Source: Solirubrobacterales bacterium
GTDB taxonomy: Bacteria; Actinomycetota; Thermoleophilia; Solirubrobacterales; Solirubrobacteraceae
Direction of reading: 5' to 3'
Length of the DNA: 40,920 bases
Assembly: GCA_019240655.1 (NCBI GenBank)
Contig: JAFAXX010000123.1
Span: 1 to 40,920 of the forward strand
In this document: positions 16,897 through 24,585 of the stretch, one piece after another
How the letters are laid out: the number at the start of each line of letters is the position of its first letter
Position numbering within the stretch: the stretch's first letter is position 1
Made by a program: the position numbers and the translations under genes
Notes under the pieces: generated by a model
Database searches by the model: none
Seen by the model: the letters and a program-made list of their open reading frames with translations, nothing else
What the model was told of the DNA's origin: nothing

Positions 16897-16903
16897 CGGC
16901 GCG

Positions 16904-17869
16904 TCAGGTCACGGGCGTCAGCGGCGGCTCGCCGGCGAGCACGGCCAGCGCGTTGCGGACCGCCAGTTCGGCCATCGCCGTGCGGGTCTCCGTCGTCGCC
17001 GACCCGAGGTGGGGGACCAGCACCACGTTCTCGAGCTCGAGCAGCCCCCGATCGACCTCGGGCTCGCGCTCGAACACGTCGAGTCCGGCGCCGGCGATCT
17101 CGCCGGCGCCGAGCGCCTGCACCAGAGCCGCCTCGTCGACGATCGGCCCGCGCGCCGTGTTGATCAGGTACGCGCTCGCGCGCATCCGGCGCAGGCGTCG
17201 ATGATCGAGCAGATGGTGCGTCTCCGCGGTGAGCGGGCAGTGCAGGGTGACCACGTCCGCTGTTTCGAGCAGCTCGTCGAGCTCGAGGCGCCGAGCGCCG
17301 CCCAGCTCCGCCTCGACGCTCGGCGCGGCCTGCCGGCGGCCGCTGTAGCGGATCTGCATCCCAAACGCCCGCGCGCGCCGTGCCGTCGCCTGACCGATCG
17401 CGCCGAGGCCGACGACGCCGAGCGTCTTGCCGGCCAGCCCCATCCCGAGCATAAACGACAAATCCCACGACCACGGCGTGCCGGCCCGCAGCAGCCGTTC
17501 GCCCTCGCCGATCCGCCGGGTGACCGCCAGGAGCAGCGCGATCGCCAGGTCCGCGGTGGCGTCGGTCAGCACGCCAGGGGTGTTGGTGACGATCACGCCG
17601 CGCTCGCGCGCGGCGTCCGCGTCGACGTTGTCGTAGCCCACGGCCACGTTGGCCACACAGCGCAACTGTGGCCCGGCGGCTTCGAGCAGGGCCGCGTCGA
17701 CGCGGTCGTGCAGCAGGGTGACGATCGCCTCGGCACCGGCCACGGCCTCACGCAGCTCACCCGCGGTCAACGGCCGGTCGTGCGGGGAGATCCATACCCG
17801 GCCGGCATCGCCGAGGAGCGTCATGGCGGCACGGGGGAGCCGGCGGGTGATCACGATCCGTGCGGTCAT
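16904..17869 (-). CDS. D-2-hydroxyacid dehydrogenase (glyoxylate/hydroxypyruvate reductase type)
   Basis: A 321-residue NAD(P)H-dependent enzyme. Signatures: VANVAVGYDNVDADAARERG, the Rossmann motif VGLGAIGQATARRA, VVTLHCPLTAETHHLLD, INTARGPIVDEAAL with the substrate-binding Arg, AGLDVFEREPEV with the catalytic Glu, and VPHLGSATTETR with the catalytic His. The last motif is usual for glyoxylate/hydroxypyruvate reductases of the GhrB/GyaR type, which reduce glyoxylate to glycolate or hydroxypyruvate to glycerate. It faces the sox-fhs operon tail to tail. A link to one-carbon or serine metabolism is possible, but only by position. Confidence 0.9.
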   Translation of the reverse strand: MTARIVITRRLPRAAMTLLGDAGRVWISPHDRPLTAGELREAVAGAEAIVTLLHDRVDAALLEAAGPQLRCVANVAVGYDNVDADAARERGVIVTNTPGVLTDATADLAIALLLAVTRRIGEGERLLRAGTPWSWDLSFMLGMGLAGKTLGVVGLGAIGQATARRARAFGMQIRYSGRRQAAPSVEAELGGARRLELDELLETADVVTLHCPLTAETHHLLDHRRLRRMRASAYLINTARGPIVDEAALVQALGAGEIAGAGLDVFEREPEVDRGLLELENVVLVPHLGSATTETRTAMAELAVRNALAVLAGEPPLTPVT

Positions 17870-18140
17870 CGCCGCAGCCTACTTCGCGGCGCCCTCTCGG
17901 CGGCGACGGCGCGCGCCGGGCGCGCGAGGGCACGCGCGCCGCGCGCGGTCACCTGTCACGACGACCGGTCCCCGTGACGGCCGTCCCCTTGGCCATATTC
18001 AACCAAGAGCGCCTCGAACCCGTGGAACTCCGCCTATGGCCGGGAGAGCGGCAATGTAACAATAGGTTCGTTATGGGGTCAGAGCTGCGAGCACTCGTGG
18101 CAAGCGCCGGGTTGCGCGGCGGCGCGCGGGGTGGCCCGCG

Positions 18141-18998
18141 GTGAACGGCGATGCAGCGGCCGAGGCCGGCGGGTCGTTGGTTGACGGCGCCGAGCACGCC
18201 CTGCGCAACTGGCTGGCCGGCGGCCGCTACCGGCAGGGCGATCGGCTGCCCCCCGAGCACGAGGTGGCGTCGATGCTCGGCGTCTCCCGGGGGACGCTGC
18301 GCAGCGCGCTCAGGCGGCTCGAGGAGAGTGGAGAGATCGTGCGCCGCCAGGGGAGCGGGACGTTCGTCGGCCGCATGGCGGTCCCGAGCGCGCTCGACGA
18401 GCGCCTCGAGCGGCTGGAGCCGTACTCCTCGCTTGCCGCCCGTCGCGGGCTAACGCTCACCTGCCGGCAGCTGAAGATCGAGCGGCGGCCGGTCGGACAG
18501 CAGGTCGGCGACGCCCTCGGGCTGGCGCCGATCGCGCTGAGCACGACGATTTCCCGCACCCTCGTCGCCGACGACGCTCCGGTCGCCGTCATGTTCGACG
18601 TGGTCCATCCGGCCATCGCCCTGCCGCCCGACACCGAGCTGCGCGCCGCGCTCGAGCGCGGCGAGATGGTGCTGGACGTCCTGATCGCGTCCGGGATGCC
18701 GGTGACCTTCGCCCGCACGCACGTGATGCCCTACCTGCTCGTCCCGCACGAGCGCGCCGGCAAGCTCCTCGGCGTCCACCGCGCGACCGCCGTGCTTCAG
18801 ATGGAGGAGCTCATCTACGCCGGCCGCGACGAGCGCATCGCGTACTCGCGGGACATGTTCGCGCCCGGCGGCATCGACGTGATGGTGATGCGCTCGCTCG
18901 AGTCCACGCGCCCCGCCCCGGTGGTGAACCTCCGGGGCCGCTCGGCGGCAGAGAATCGCGGGCGGCGCGCCCGCAGCTCGCCACGTGAGAGCGCCTAG
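18141..18998 (+). CDS. GntR-family regulator, HutC/UTRA type
   Basis: A 285-residue transcription factor, GTG start. N-terminal winged helix (about 14-78): YRQGDRLPPEHEVASMLGVS then RGTLRSALRRLEESGEIVRR and QGSGTFVG, the standard GntR HTH and wing. The C-terminal UTRA ligand domain (about 95-265) has LGLAPIALSTTISRTL, VAVMFDVVHPAIALP and LQMEELIYAGRDERIAYSRDMF. UTRA domains bind small metabolites such as amino acids, sugars or phosphonates, and usually release a repressor. The 271 bases upstream hold an AT-rich patch near 18052-18075 with TAAC and GTTA arms, perhaps an autoregulatory site. Together with the IclR gene it lies between the two amine operons and is the best candidate for their control. 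Confidence 0.9.
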   Translation: MNGDAAAEAGGSLVDGAEHALRNWLAGGRYRQGDRLPPEHEVASMLGVSRGTLRSALRRLEESGEIVRRQGSGTFVGRMAVPSALDERLERLEPYSSLAARRGLTLTCRQLKIERRPVGQQVGDALGLAPIALSTTISRTLVADDAPVAVMFDVVHPAIALPPDTELRAALERGEMVLDVLIASGMPVTFARTHVMPYLLVPHERAGKLLGVHRATAVLQMEELIYAGRDERIAYSRDMFAPGGIDVMVMRSLESTRPAPVVNLRGRSAAENRGRRARSSPRESA

Positions 18999-19024
18999 AG
19001 CGAGCGACCTCAGGACAATCTGGG

Positions 19025-19780
19025 GTGATGCCCTCGCCCTCCCGCCGTCCGATCGGCTCGGTCGCCCGTGCGCTGGCCGCGCTCGACGTCCTGGCCGAAA
19101 GCGACGCCGGGCTGGGGGTCAACGAGCTGGCCCGGCGGATCGGCGTCAACGCCAGCACCGCCTCCCGCCTGCTCGGGACGCTCGAGGCGGCCGGCGTCGT
19201 CGAGCGCGCGGCAGGGGGTCCGTACCGCCTCGGGCTGAAGCTGGTCGCCCTGTCCGACCGCGTGCTCGCCCAGCTCGACGTCCGCGAGCGCGCACGACCG
19301 TGGCTCAGCTGGCTCGGCGAGCAGACCGGCGAGACGGTGACGCTGTCGGTCGCCGGCGGCGAGGAGGCGATTACCGTCGACTTCGTCCCGGCGCCGTCGA
19401 GCGTGGCCAGCATGGCCCGGCTCGGGCGCCCGAGCGTTCCCCACGCCACCGCTGCCGGCAAGGTCATGCTGGCGTTCGCGCCGCCCACCGCCATCCCGTC
19501 CGTGCTCCCGGCCTACACCGAGCACACGATCACCGACCCGGCGGTGCTCGCCGGCGAGCTCGAGGCGGTCCGCCGGCAGGGCGTCGCCGAGGCGGTGGGG
19601 GAGCGGGAGAGCGACCTCAACGCGCTGGCCGCGCCGGTCATCGGCCGCGGTGGCGAGCTGGTGGCGATCGTCGGTGTGCAGGGTCCCGCCGCCCGGCTGC
19701 CGGCGGGTAAGCGGCGTGCCGTGCGCGCGCCGCTGCGGCGAGCGGCCGAGGAGATCGGCCGCTCGCTAGGGGGCCCCTGA
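19025..19780 (+). CDS. IclR-family regulator
   Basis: A 251-residue transcription factor; the start is GTG 19025 or the adjoining ATG 19028. The N-terminal HTH (about 9-62) reads GSVARALAALDVLAESDAGL then VNELARRIGVNASTASRLLG and AAGVVERAAGGPYRLG. The C-terminal effector domain (about 75-250) has ETVTLSVAGGEEAITVDFV, RLGRPSVPHATAAGKVMLAF and a hydrophobic end. IclR proteins respond to small carboxylates or aromatics and often control catabolic operons. It follows the GntR gene by 26 bases and may be cotranscribed with it. It ends 2 bases from the stop of the opposing FAD oxidase gene. Confidence 0.92.
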   Translation: MMPSPSRRPIGSVARALAALDVLAESDAGLGVNELARRIGVNASTASRLLGTLEAAGVVERAAGGPYRLGLKLVALSDRVLAQLDVRERARPWLSWLGEQTGETVTLSVAGGEEAITVDFVPAPSSVASMARLGRPSVPHATAAGKVMLAFAPPTAIPSVLPAYTEHTITDPAVLAGELEAVRRQGVAEAVGERESDLNALAAPVIGRGGELVAIVGVQGPAARLPAGKRRAVRAPLRRAAEEIGRSLGGP

Positions 19781-19782
19781 GA

Positions 19783-21075
19783 TCAGCTCCACGGATAGGG
19801 GCTGTGCGAGACCGGGTGTAGGTCCCCCGTACGGAAGCGCTCGAAGCGGAAGGGATGCAGCAGCGAGGAGTGCTCGCCCTCGAGCACGCGGGCGATCTCC
19901 CGGCCCACCGCGATCATCTTGTAGCCGTGGTTGGAGTCGGCGGCCACGAACACGTTGGGAAGCATGTAGTCGAACACCGGGAAGTTGTCGACCGTGAACG
20001 CGCCCACGCCACCGGAGCGCACCTGGCGGTAGAGCTCGCGGGCGCCCTCGAAGCGCCCCAGGCAGTGCGAGAGCGCGGCCGACCACAGGTCGGGGAAGCC
20101 GGGCTCGACCGTGCCGGTCGGGTATGGGTCGACGTCGAACCGTTCGCCGACCGGCAGCGGCTGCGCCCCGCCCTGGACGCCCCGCCGGTCGGGCTTGAAG
20201 TAGACGCCCCATGGCTCGGCGGTGATCAGGCGGCCGGCGTCGTCGTGCAGCGGCTGGTCGCTGTCGATGTGGAGCACCGGCGAGGAGCGCCCGGCGGCGG
20301 TGGTGAACCTGGCCGGATCGAACGCGACCTCGCCCTCCTGCAGGTACCAGTACGTCCACATCGGCAGGTCGGGGCGCACCTCGCCGTCGGGCTGAAGGAC
20401 GTCGATTCGCTCGGGAAGACCGAGCATCCGCCAGATCGAGGCGATCCAGGGTCCGACAGCGACCACCACCTGATCGACGTCGATGTCCCCCTGGTTGGTC
20501 TCGACGCGGGCCACGGCTCCGGAGCCGTCGAGCGCAAAGCCGGTCACCTGCGCGCCCTCGCGGATCTCTGCGCCGGCCGCGCGCGCCTTGTCGGCGAGGC
20601 CGCGTATCGATTCGCGGTTGAAGGCGTAGCCGCCGGCGTGCTCGTGCAAGCAGACGGTCAGGCCAGGGGCGCGCCAGTCGGGATACAGGGAGTGCATGTG
20701 CTGCGTGACCGCGTCCTCGCCGACGTGTAACTCGGACGGATAGCCGATTCGCTGCTGGCGCTCGTGCACCTCGATCAGGTCGCTCTCCTGGGCCGGCGGC
20801 CCGAGCGCGACGTACCCGGTCCCGTGATAGTGCAACGACTCGGGATCGGACTCCCACACCTCGACGCACGCGGCCATCAGCTCGGACATGGCCGGCTGGA
20901 AATAGTTGTTGCGGATCACTCCGCAGGCGATGCCGGAGGCGCCGGCGGCCACGCCCTGCTTGTCGAGGACCAGCGAGGGCCGCCCGCGGCGGCCGAGGTG
21001 CCACGCCGTCGAGAGGCCGTGGACGCCGCCACCGATGATCAGGATGGACGCCGAAGCGGGTAAGCGGTCAGGCAT
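19783..21075 (-). CDS. FAD-dependent amine oxidase of the DAO family
   Basis: A 430-residue flavoprotein. The ATG at 21075 is chosen because GGAG stands 9 bases before it; the frame runs on to an ATG at 21129 without a ribosome binding site. FAD motif: ILIIGGGVHGLSTAWHLGRR (about 11-30), then DKQGVAAGASGIACGVIRNN, a mark of sarcosine/dimethylglycine-type oxidases. The substrate domain lies between; the end carries GVGAFTVDNFPVFD and VAADSNHGYKMIAVGREIAR, which close the FAD site. Members oxidise secondary or N-methyl amino acids. It is transcribed away from glnT, with a shared 291-base promoter region, which suggests oxidation of a related glutamylated or N-methylated intermediate. A PuuB-like role is an alternative. 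Confidence 0.87.
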   Translation of the reverse strand: MPDRLPASASILIIGGGVHGLSTAWHLGRRGRPSLVLDKQGVAAGASGIACGVIRNNYFQPAMSELMAACVEVWESDPESLHYHGTGYVALGPPAQESDLIEVHERQQRIGYPSELHVGEDAVTQHMHSLYPDWRAPGLTVCLHEHAGGYAFNRESIRGLADKARAAGAEIREGAQVTGFALDGSGAVARVETNQGDIDVDQVVVAVGPWIASIWRMLGLPERIDVLQPDGEVRPDLPMWTYWYLQEGEVAFDPARFTTAAGRSSPVLHIDSDQPLHDDAGRLITAEPWGVYFKPDRRGVQGGAQPLPVGERFDVDPYPTGTVEPGFPDLWSAALSHCLGRFEGARELYRQVRSGGVGAFTVDNFPVFDYMLPNVFVAADSNHGYKMIAVGREIARVLEGEHSSLLHPFRFERFRTGDLHPVSHSPYPWS

Positions 21076-21119
21076 GGCGGCTGCTCCAGTTGAGTCGCGT
21101 GGGGTCTGTTGCCATAGAT

Positions 21120-21132
21120 GCAATGGCATTGC
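21120..21132. promoter_or_regulatory. 13-base palindrome upstream of the FAD oxidase
   Basis: GCAATGGCATTGC is palindromic around its central base. It overlaps a second inverted repeat, GCCAT-7 bases-ATGGC (21111-21127). Lying 45 bases before the oxidase start on the minus strand, it is a candidate operator different from the one at glnT. Confidence 0.4.
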
Positions 21133-21200
21133 GTAACGTGCTATAGGAGATTAGCCGAGGCTCGGGGACGGCCGCGGCCCGCGCGCCTCGCGTGCGGATC

Positions 21201-21229
21201 TTGTCACGTGCCAACGCAGCTGCTATAAG
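21201..21229 (+). promoter_or_regulatory. Promoter of the glnT-glx operon
   Basis: TTGTCA (21201-21206) and TATAAG (21224-21229) are separated by 17 bases, an excellent match to a housekeeping sigma-factor promoter. The expected transcription start falls inside the operator at 21234-21251. Confidence 0.7.
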
Positions 21230-21233
21230 ACGG

Positions 21234-21251
21234 CTGTACCAATTTGTACAG
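21234..21251. promoter_or_regulatory. Operator-like inverted repeat at the glnT transcription start
   Basis: CTGTACCAATTTGTACAG, with perfect 6-base arms CTGTAC/GTACAG and a 6-base centre. It begins 4 bases after the -10 element, so a bound dimer would block initiation. The inner 16 bases match the sites at 29003-29018 (13 of 16) and 33675-33690 (12 of 16). Confidence 0.65.
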
Positions 21252-21354
21252 TCCAGACCGGCCGCGACGGTGCGGCCGGCAAGGGGCGGGGCGCGGCCGA
21301 GGCGCCGCCCACCCGCGCCAAAGCGTGCGGGCTCGCTTGCTCGTCTGAGGGACG

Positions 21355-21360
21355 AAAGGA
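21355..21360 (+). promoter_or_regulatory. Ribosome binding site of glnT
   Basis: AAAGGA lies directly before a GTG (21361) but 6 bases before the ATG at 21367, so the ATG is the likely start. Confidence 0.6.
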
Positions 21361-21366
21361 GTGCAG

Positions 21367-22851
21367 ATGGCGATAGTCGAGAGGACGGAGCCGGGCGGCG
21401 AGCACACGGCGCCGGGGCAGCTATTCGGCGGCAGCGTCGAGCACGTCCTGCGCAGCCCGAGGATCTCGCCCCCGCCGACGACCCTCGAGGAGGCTCGGCA
21501 CGCCCCGGGACGGGCCGAGAAGATCGAGCAGCTGACCCGCCGGATCGAGTCCGAGGGAATCAAGTACGTCTTCTTCCAGCAGGTCTCGGTGACCGGGCGG
21601 GTGATGGGCAAGGGGGTCGTCTCCTCGTTCTTCCCGCAAGTGGCCGAGAAGGGCTACCAGCTCGTCTATGGTGCCACCGCCAATCTGTTCACCGACCGCT
21701 ACGGAGACTACATCGGCTTCGGTCCCGAGGAGTCAGAGCTCGCGGCTGTCGCCGACCTGGACACGTTCGCGGTGCTGCCGTGGGACGACCGGGTGGCGCG
21801 CGTCTACTGTGACTGCTACGACACCGAGACCGGCGAGCTGCTCGACGCCGACCCGCGGCAGAATCTCAAGCGGGTGGCACACGAGTTCGAGCAGGAGCTC
21901 GGATACCAGTTCCTGATCGGGATCGAGCCCGAGATGATGTGGCTGCGGCGCGGCTTTGACGGTGCCGTCCCCGAGGGGGTGACCAAGCCGTACTGCTACC
22001 ACATTCACCAGTTCGAGGAGCTCCGTCCAGTGCTGCTCGACGTGGTCGAGTACGGGCAGGCGCTGGGGCTCGACATGAGCTACGGCGACCATGAGGACGC
22101 GCCCGGCCAGCTCGAGCTGAACTTCCGCTTCGACCGGCCGGTACGCACGGCCGACAACATCACCACCTATCGCCAGATCTGCGCGGCGGTGGGACGCAAG
22201 CACGAGCTGCTCCCGTGCTTCATGCCGAAGCCGTTCACTGGCGTCTCGGCCAACGGCCACCACCACCACTTCACGTTGATCGACGAATCGGGCAAGAACG
22301 TCTTCCACGATCCGGAGGGGCCGGCCCAGCTCTCGCAGATCGCTCGGCACTTCCTGGGCGGGATGCTCGATCACTTCCCCGCGCTGATGTGCGTGGGTAA
22401 CCCGACGGTGAATTCCTACTGCCGCATGTGGGACACCGGCTTCTGGGCTCCGATCTACAAGAACTGGGGCTGGCAGAACCGAACCACCACGGTCCGCGTG
22501 GCCGCCGGTGGTCGCTTCGAGTACCGCGGGGTCGACTCCTCGTGCAATCCCTACCTCAGTGTCGCCACGCTGCTGCGGGCCGGGCTCGACGGCGTGCGCC
22601 GCCAGGTCGACCCCGGGCCGCCACAGCAGGGCAACACCTACGAGCTGCTGCGCGGCGGCGCCGCCATCGAGAAGGTACCCGACAGCCTCGGAGCGGCGCT
22701 CGACGCGTTGGCCGGCGACGAGGTCATCCGCAGCGCGATGCCGGGCCGGCTCTACAAGGTCTTCCACCACTACAAACGCGACGAGTGGGAGCGCTACCTG
22801 GCCGCGGTGACCGACTGGGAGCGCGATGAGTACCTGGAGGTGCTGCCCTGA
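21367..22851 (+). CDS. glnT: GlnT-type glutamine synthetase / gamma-glutamylmethylamide synthetase
   Basis: A 494-residue ATP-dependent ligase of the glutamine synthetase superfamily. The core is that of GlnT/GMAS proteins: VFFQQVSVTGRVMGKGV near the start, the metal-binding IGIEPE (184-189), the segment GDHEDAPGQLELNF (240-253), PKPF (287-290) and NGHHHHF (296-302), then RMWDTGFWAPIYKNWGWQNR. Family members make glutamine, or gamma-glutamylmethylamide from glutamate and methylamine (GMAS). Placement directly before glxB, glxC and glxD favours the second role. The first roughly 50 residues extend beyond the core and look disordered. The gene has its own promoter and operator, and its stop overlaps the glxB start by one base. 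Confidence 0.88.
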   Translation: MAIVERTEPGGEHTAPGQLFGGSVEHVLRSPRISPPPTTLEEARHAPGRAEKIEQLTRRIESEGIKYVFFQQVSVTGRVMGKGVVSSFFPQVAEKGYQLVYGATANLFTDRYGDYIGFGPEESELAAVADLDTFAVLPWDDRVARVYCDCYDTETGELLDADPRQNLKRVAHEFEQELGYQFLIGIEPEMMWLRRGFDGAVPEGVTKPYCYHIHQFEELRPVLLDVVEYGQALGLDMSYGDHEDAPGQLELNFRFDRPVRTADNITTYRQICAAVGRKHELLPCFMPKPFTGVSANGHHHHFTLIDESGKNVFHDPEGPAQLSQIARHFLGGMLDHFPALMCVGNPTVNSYCRMWDTGFWAPIYKNWGWQNRTTTVRVAAGGRFEYRGVDSSCNPYLSVATLLRAGLDGVRRQVDPGPPQQGNTYELLRGGAAIEKVPDSLGAALDALAGDEVIRSAMPGRLYKVFHHYKRDEWERYLAAVTDWERDEYLEVLP

Positions 22852-23786
22852 TGTGCGGGATCGCCGGGATCATTTACCGCAACGGCGACGGCGCCCACCG
22901 GATCGGGCGCGACCTGACCCGGATGCTGCAGTCGATGAAGCATCGCGGCCCGGACTCCACCGGCTACGCGCTCTACACCGTGCCGCGTGAGGAGCTGATC
23001 CTGAGGGTCAAGCTGGCCGACTCCCACGACCTCGACGACATCGACGCCGCCGAGGACATCCGCCGCCGGCGCCGGCAGGCCGAGGCGCGCATCCGCGCGG
23101 CCGGCGCGCGGATCGTCTCCAGCGAGGACATCAATCCCTACACGTTCGCCGCCACCCTCGATTACGCCGGCGATCTCAAGCGGCTGGCCGACCACGTCGA
23201 GTCGGTCCCCCGCGCCGAGGTGCTCTCGCTCGGCCACGCGCTCGAGATTGTCAAGGACCTCGGCGACGCCGGCACGGTGGCGCGCTCCTACGGCCTCGAC
23301 GGCTACATGGGCAGCCACGGCATCGGCCACGTGCGAATGGCCACCGAGTCCGACGTCGACATCTCCAACGCCCACCCGTACTGGGCCTACCCGTTCTCCG
23401 ACGTGGCGGTGGTCCACAACGGGCAGCTGACCAACTACCACCATTGGCGCCGGCGCCTCGAGGCGGCCGGCCACCGCTTCGCCTCCGACTGCGACTCGGA
23501 GATCATCGCCGTCTACCTGGCCGAGCGGATGAGCCAGGGCGACTCGCTCGAGGCGGCCATGGTGCGCAGCCTCGAGGAGCTCGACGGTGTGTTCACCTAC
23601 ATCTGCGTGACCGAGGATGCCCTCGGCGTGGCCAAGGACGAGCTGGCCGCCAAGCCCCTCGTGCTCTACGAGGGAGACGACATGATCGCGCTGGCTTCCG
23701 AGGAGATGGCGATCCGCACCGTGATCGACCGGGAGATCGAGACCTACGACCCGTACGAGAGCCAGGTGATGGTGTGGAAGCGGTGA
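22851..23786 (+). CDS. glxB: Class II glutamine amidotransferase (GlxB / NMG synthase subunit A type)
   Basis: A 311-residue Ntn-type amidotransferase. It starts MCGIAGI, so Cys2 becomes the N-terminal nucleophile after Met removal. Glutamine-pocket residues are visible in HRGPDS (31-36), GHVRMAT (159-165), NAHP (173-176), HNGQLTN (189-195) and DCDSE (213-217). A charged helical insertion (about 45-120) separates the first two motifs. The protein is the stand-alone equivalent of the amidotransferase domain of glutamate synthase. In the NMG route the corresponding subunit (MgsA) releases or transfers the amine from the gamma-glutamyl amide. It overlaps glnT by one base and glxC by four, so translation is coupled. 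Confidence 0.88.
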   Translation: MCGIAGIIYRNGDGAHRIGRDLTRMLQSMKHRGPDSTGYALYTVPREELILRVKLADSHDLDDIDAAEDIRRRRRQAEARIRAAGARIVSSEDINPYTFAATLDYAGDLKRLADHVESVPRAEVLSLGHALEIVKDLGDAGTVARSYGLDGYMGSHGIGHVRMATESDVDISNAHPYWAYPFSDVAVVHNGQLTNYHHWRRRLEAAGHRFASDCDSEIIAVYLAERMSQGDSLEAAMVRSLEELDGVFTYICVTEDALGVAKDELAAKPLVLYEGDDMIALASEEMAIRTVIDREIETYDPYESQVMVWKR

Positions 23787-24574
23787 CCGCGCCAGGCCAG
23801 GCGCGCGAGGCGCGGTTCGACGCCCGGGGCCTGGTCGAGCTCGACGAGAGAGTCCCGAACGTCGCGGAGATCGAAGGTGGGCGCGCGCGCTTCGACGCCC
23901 GCGACCTGACGACGCGTCAGATCAACCTCGAGCTGCGGCGGCTGATCTACGGCGAGGGCATCGCCGACGTGGTAGTGGCCAATCCGGGGGCGCGCCACTC
24001 CCTCGGCGTGGGGATTCTGGCCCGCTGCCGGATCGCCTTCGAGGGCAGCCTCGGCTACTTCGCCTGCGGCATGATCGACGGCCCGGAGGTGACGATCTTC
24101 GGGCGCGTCGGCTGGTCGGCGTGCGAGAACATGATGTCGGGCACCGTGTTGATCGAAGGCAACGCCGGCTCGCTCACCGGCGCGGCGATCCGTGGCGGCG
24201 ACCTCGTGGTCAAGGGCAGTGTCGGGGCCCGCACGGGCATCGACCAGAAGGGCGGCACGATCCTCACCCTTGGCAACGCCGGTTCGATGACCGGCTTCAT
24301 GATGCAGCGCGGGCGGCAGATCATCTGCGGCGACGCCGGACCGGGACTCGGCGACTCGATGTACGACGGCGTGATCTACGTGGCCGGCAAGGTCAAGTCG
24401 CTCGGCATCGACTGCGTGCCGGGCGAGTGGACCGACGCCGACAGCGAGCTGATCGAGCGCAAGTTCTCGATTTACGAGCTTGGCACGCCGCCCCGCTTCG
24501 AGAAGTTCGTGTGCGGCAAGAAGCTCTACAACTACGACTCGCTCGAGCCCAGCGAGCGGCGAATCGTGCTCTAG
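23783..24574 (+). CDS. glxC: GXGXG beta-helix subunit (GlxC / NMG synthase subunit B type)
   Basis: A 263-residue protein starting at a GTG overlapping the glxB stop (GTGA). It corresponds to the C-terminal GXGXG domain of glutamate synthase, a right-handed beta-helix with no catalytic residues of its own. Repeats are easily read: GSLGYFACGMIDGPEVTIFG, RVGWSACENMMSGTVLIEG, NAGSLTGAAIRGGDLVVKG, SVGARTGIDQKGGTILTLG, NAGSMTGFMMQRGRQIICG, DAGPGLGDSMYDGVIYVAG. In the whole enzyme this helix holds the amidotransferase and FMN domains together, around an ammonia tunnel. The split into three genes is the rule for GlxBCD and MgsABC. Confidence 0.9.
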   Translation: MTAPGQAREARFDARGLVELDERVPNVAEIEGGRARFDARDLTTRQINLELRRLIYGEGIADVVVANPGARHSLGVGILARCRIAFEGSLGYFACGMIDGPEVTIFGRVGWSACENMMSGTVLIEGNAGSLTGAAIRGGDLVVKGSVGARTGIDQKGGTILTLGNAGSMTGFMMQRGRQIICGDAGPGLGDSMYDGVIYVAGKVKSLGIDCVPGEWTDADSELIERKFSIYELGTPPRFEKFVCGKKLYNYDSLEPSERRIVL

Positions 24575-24585
24575 GAGGACTCGCG

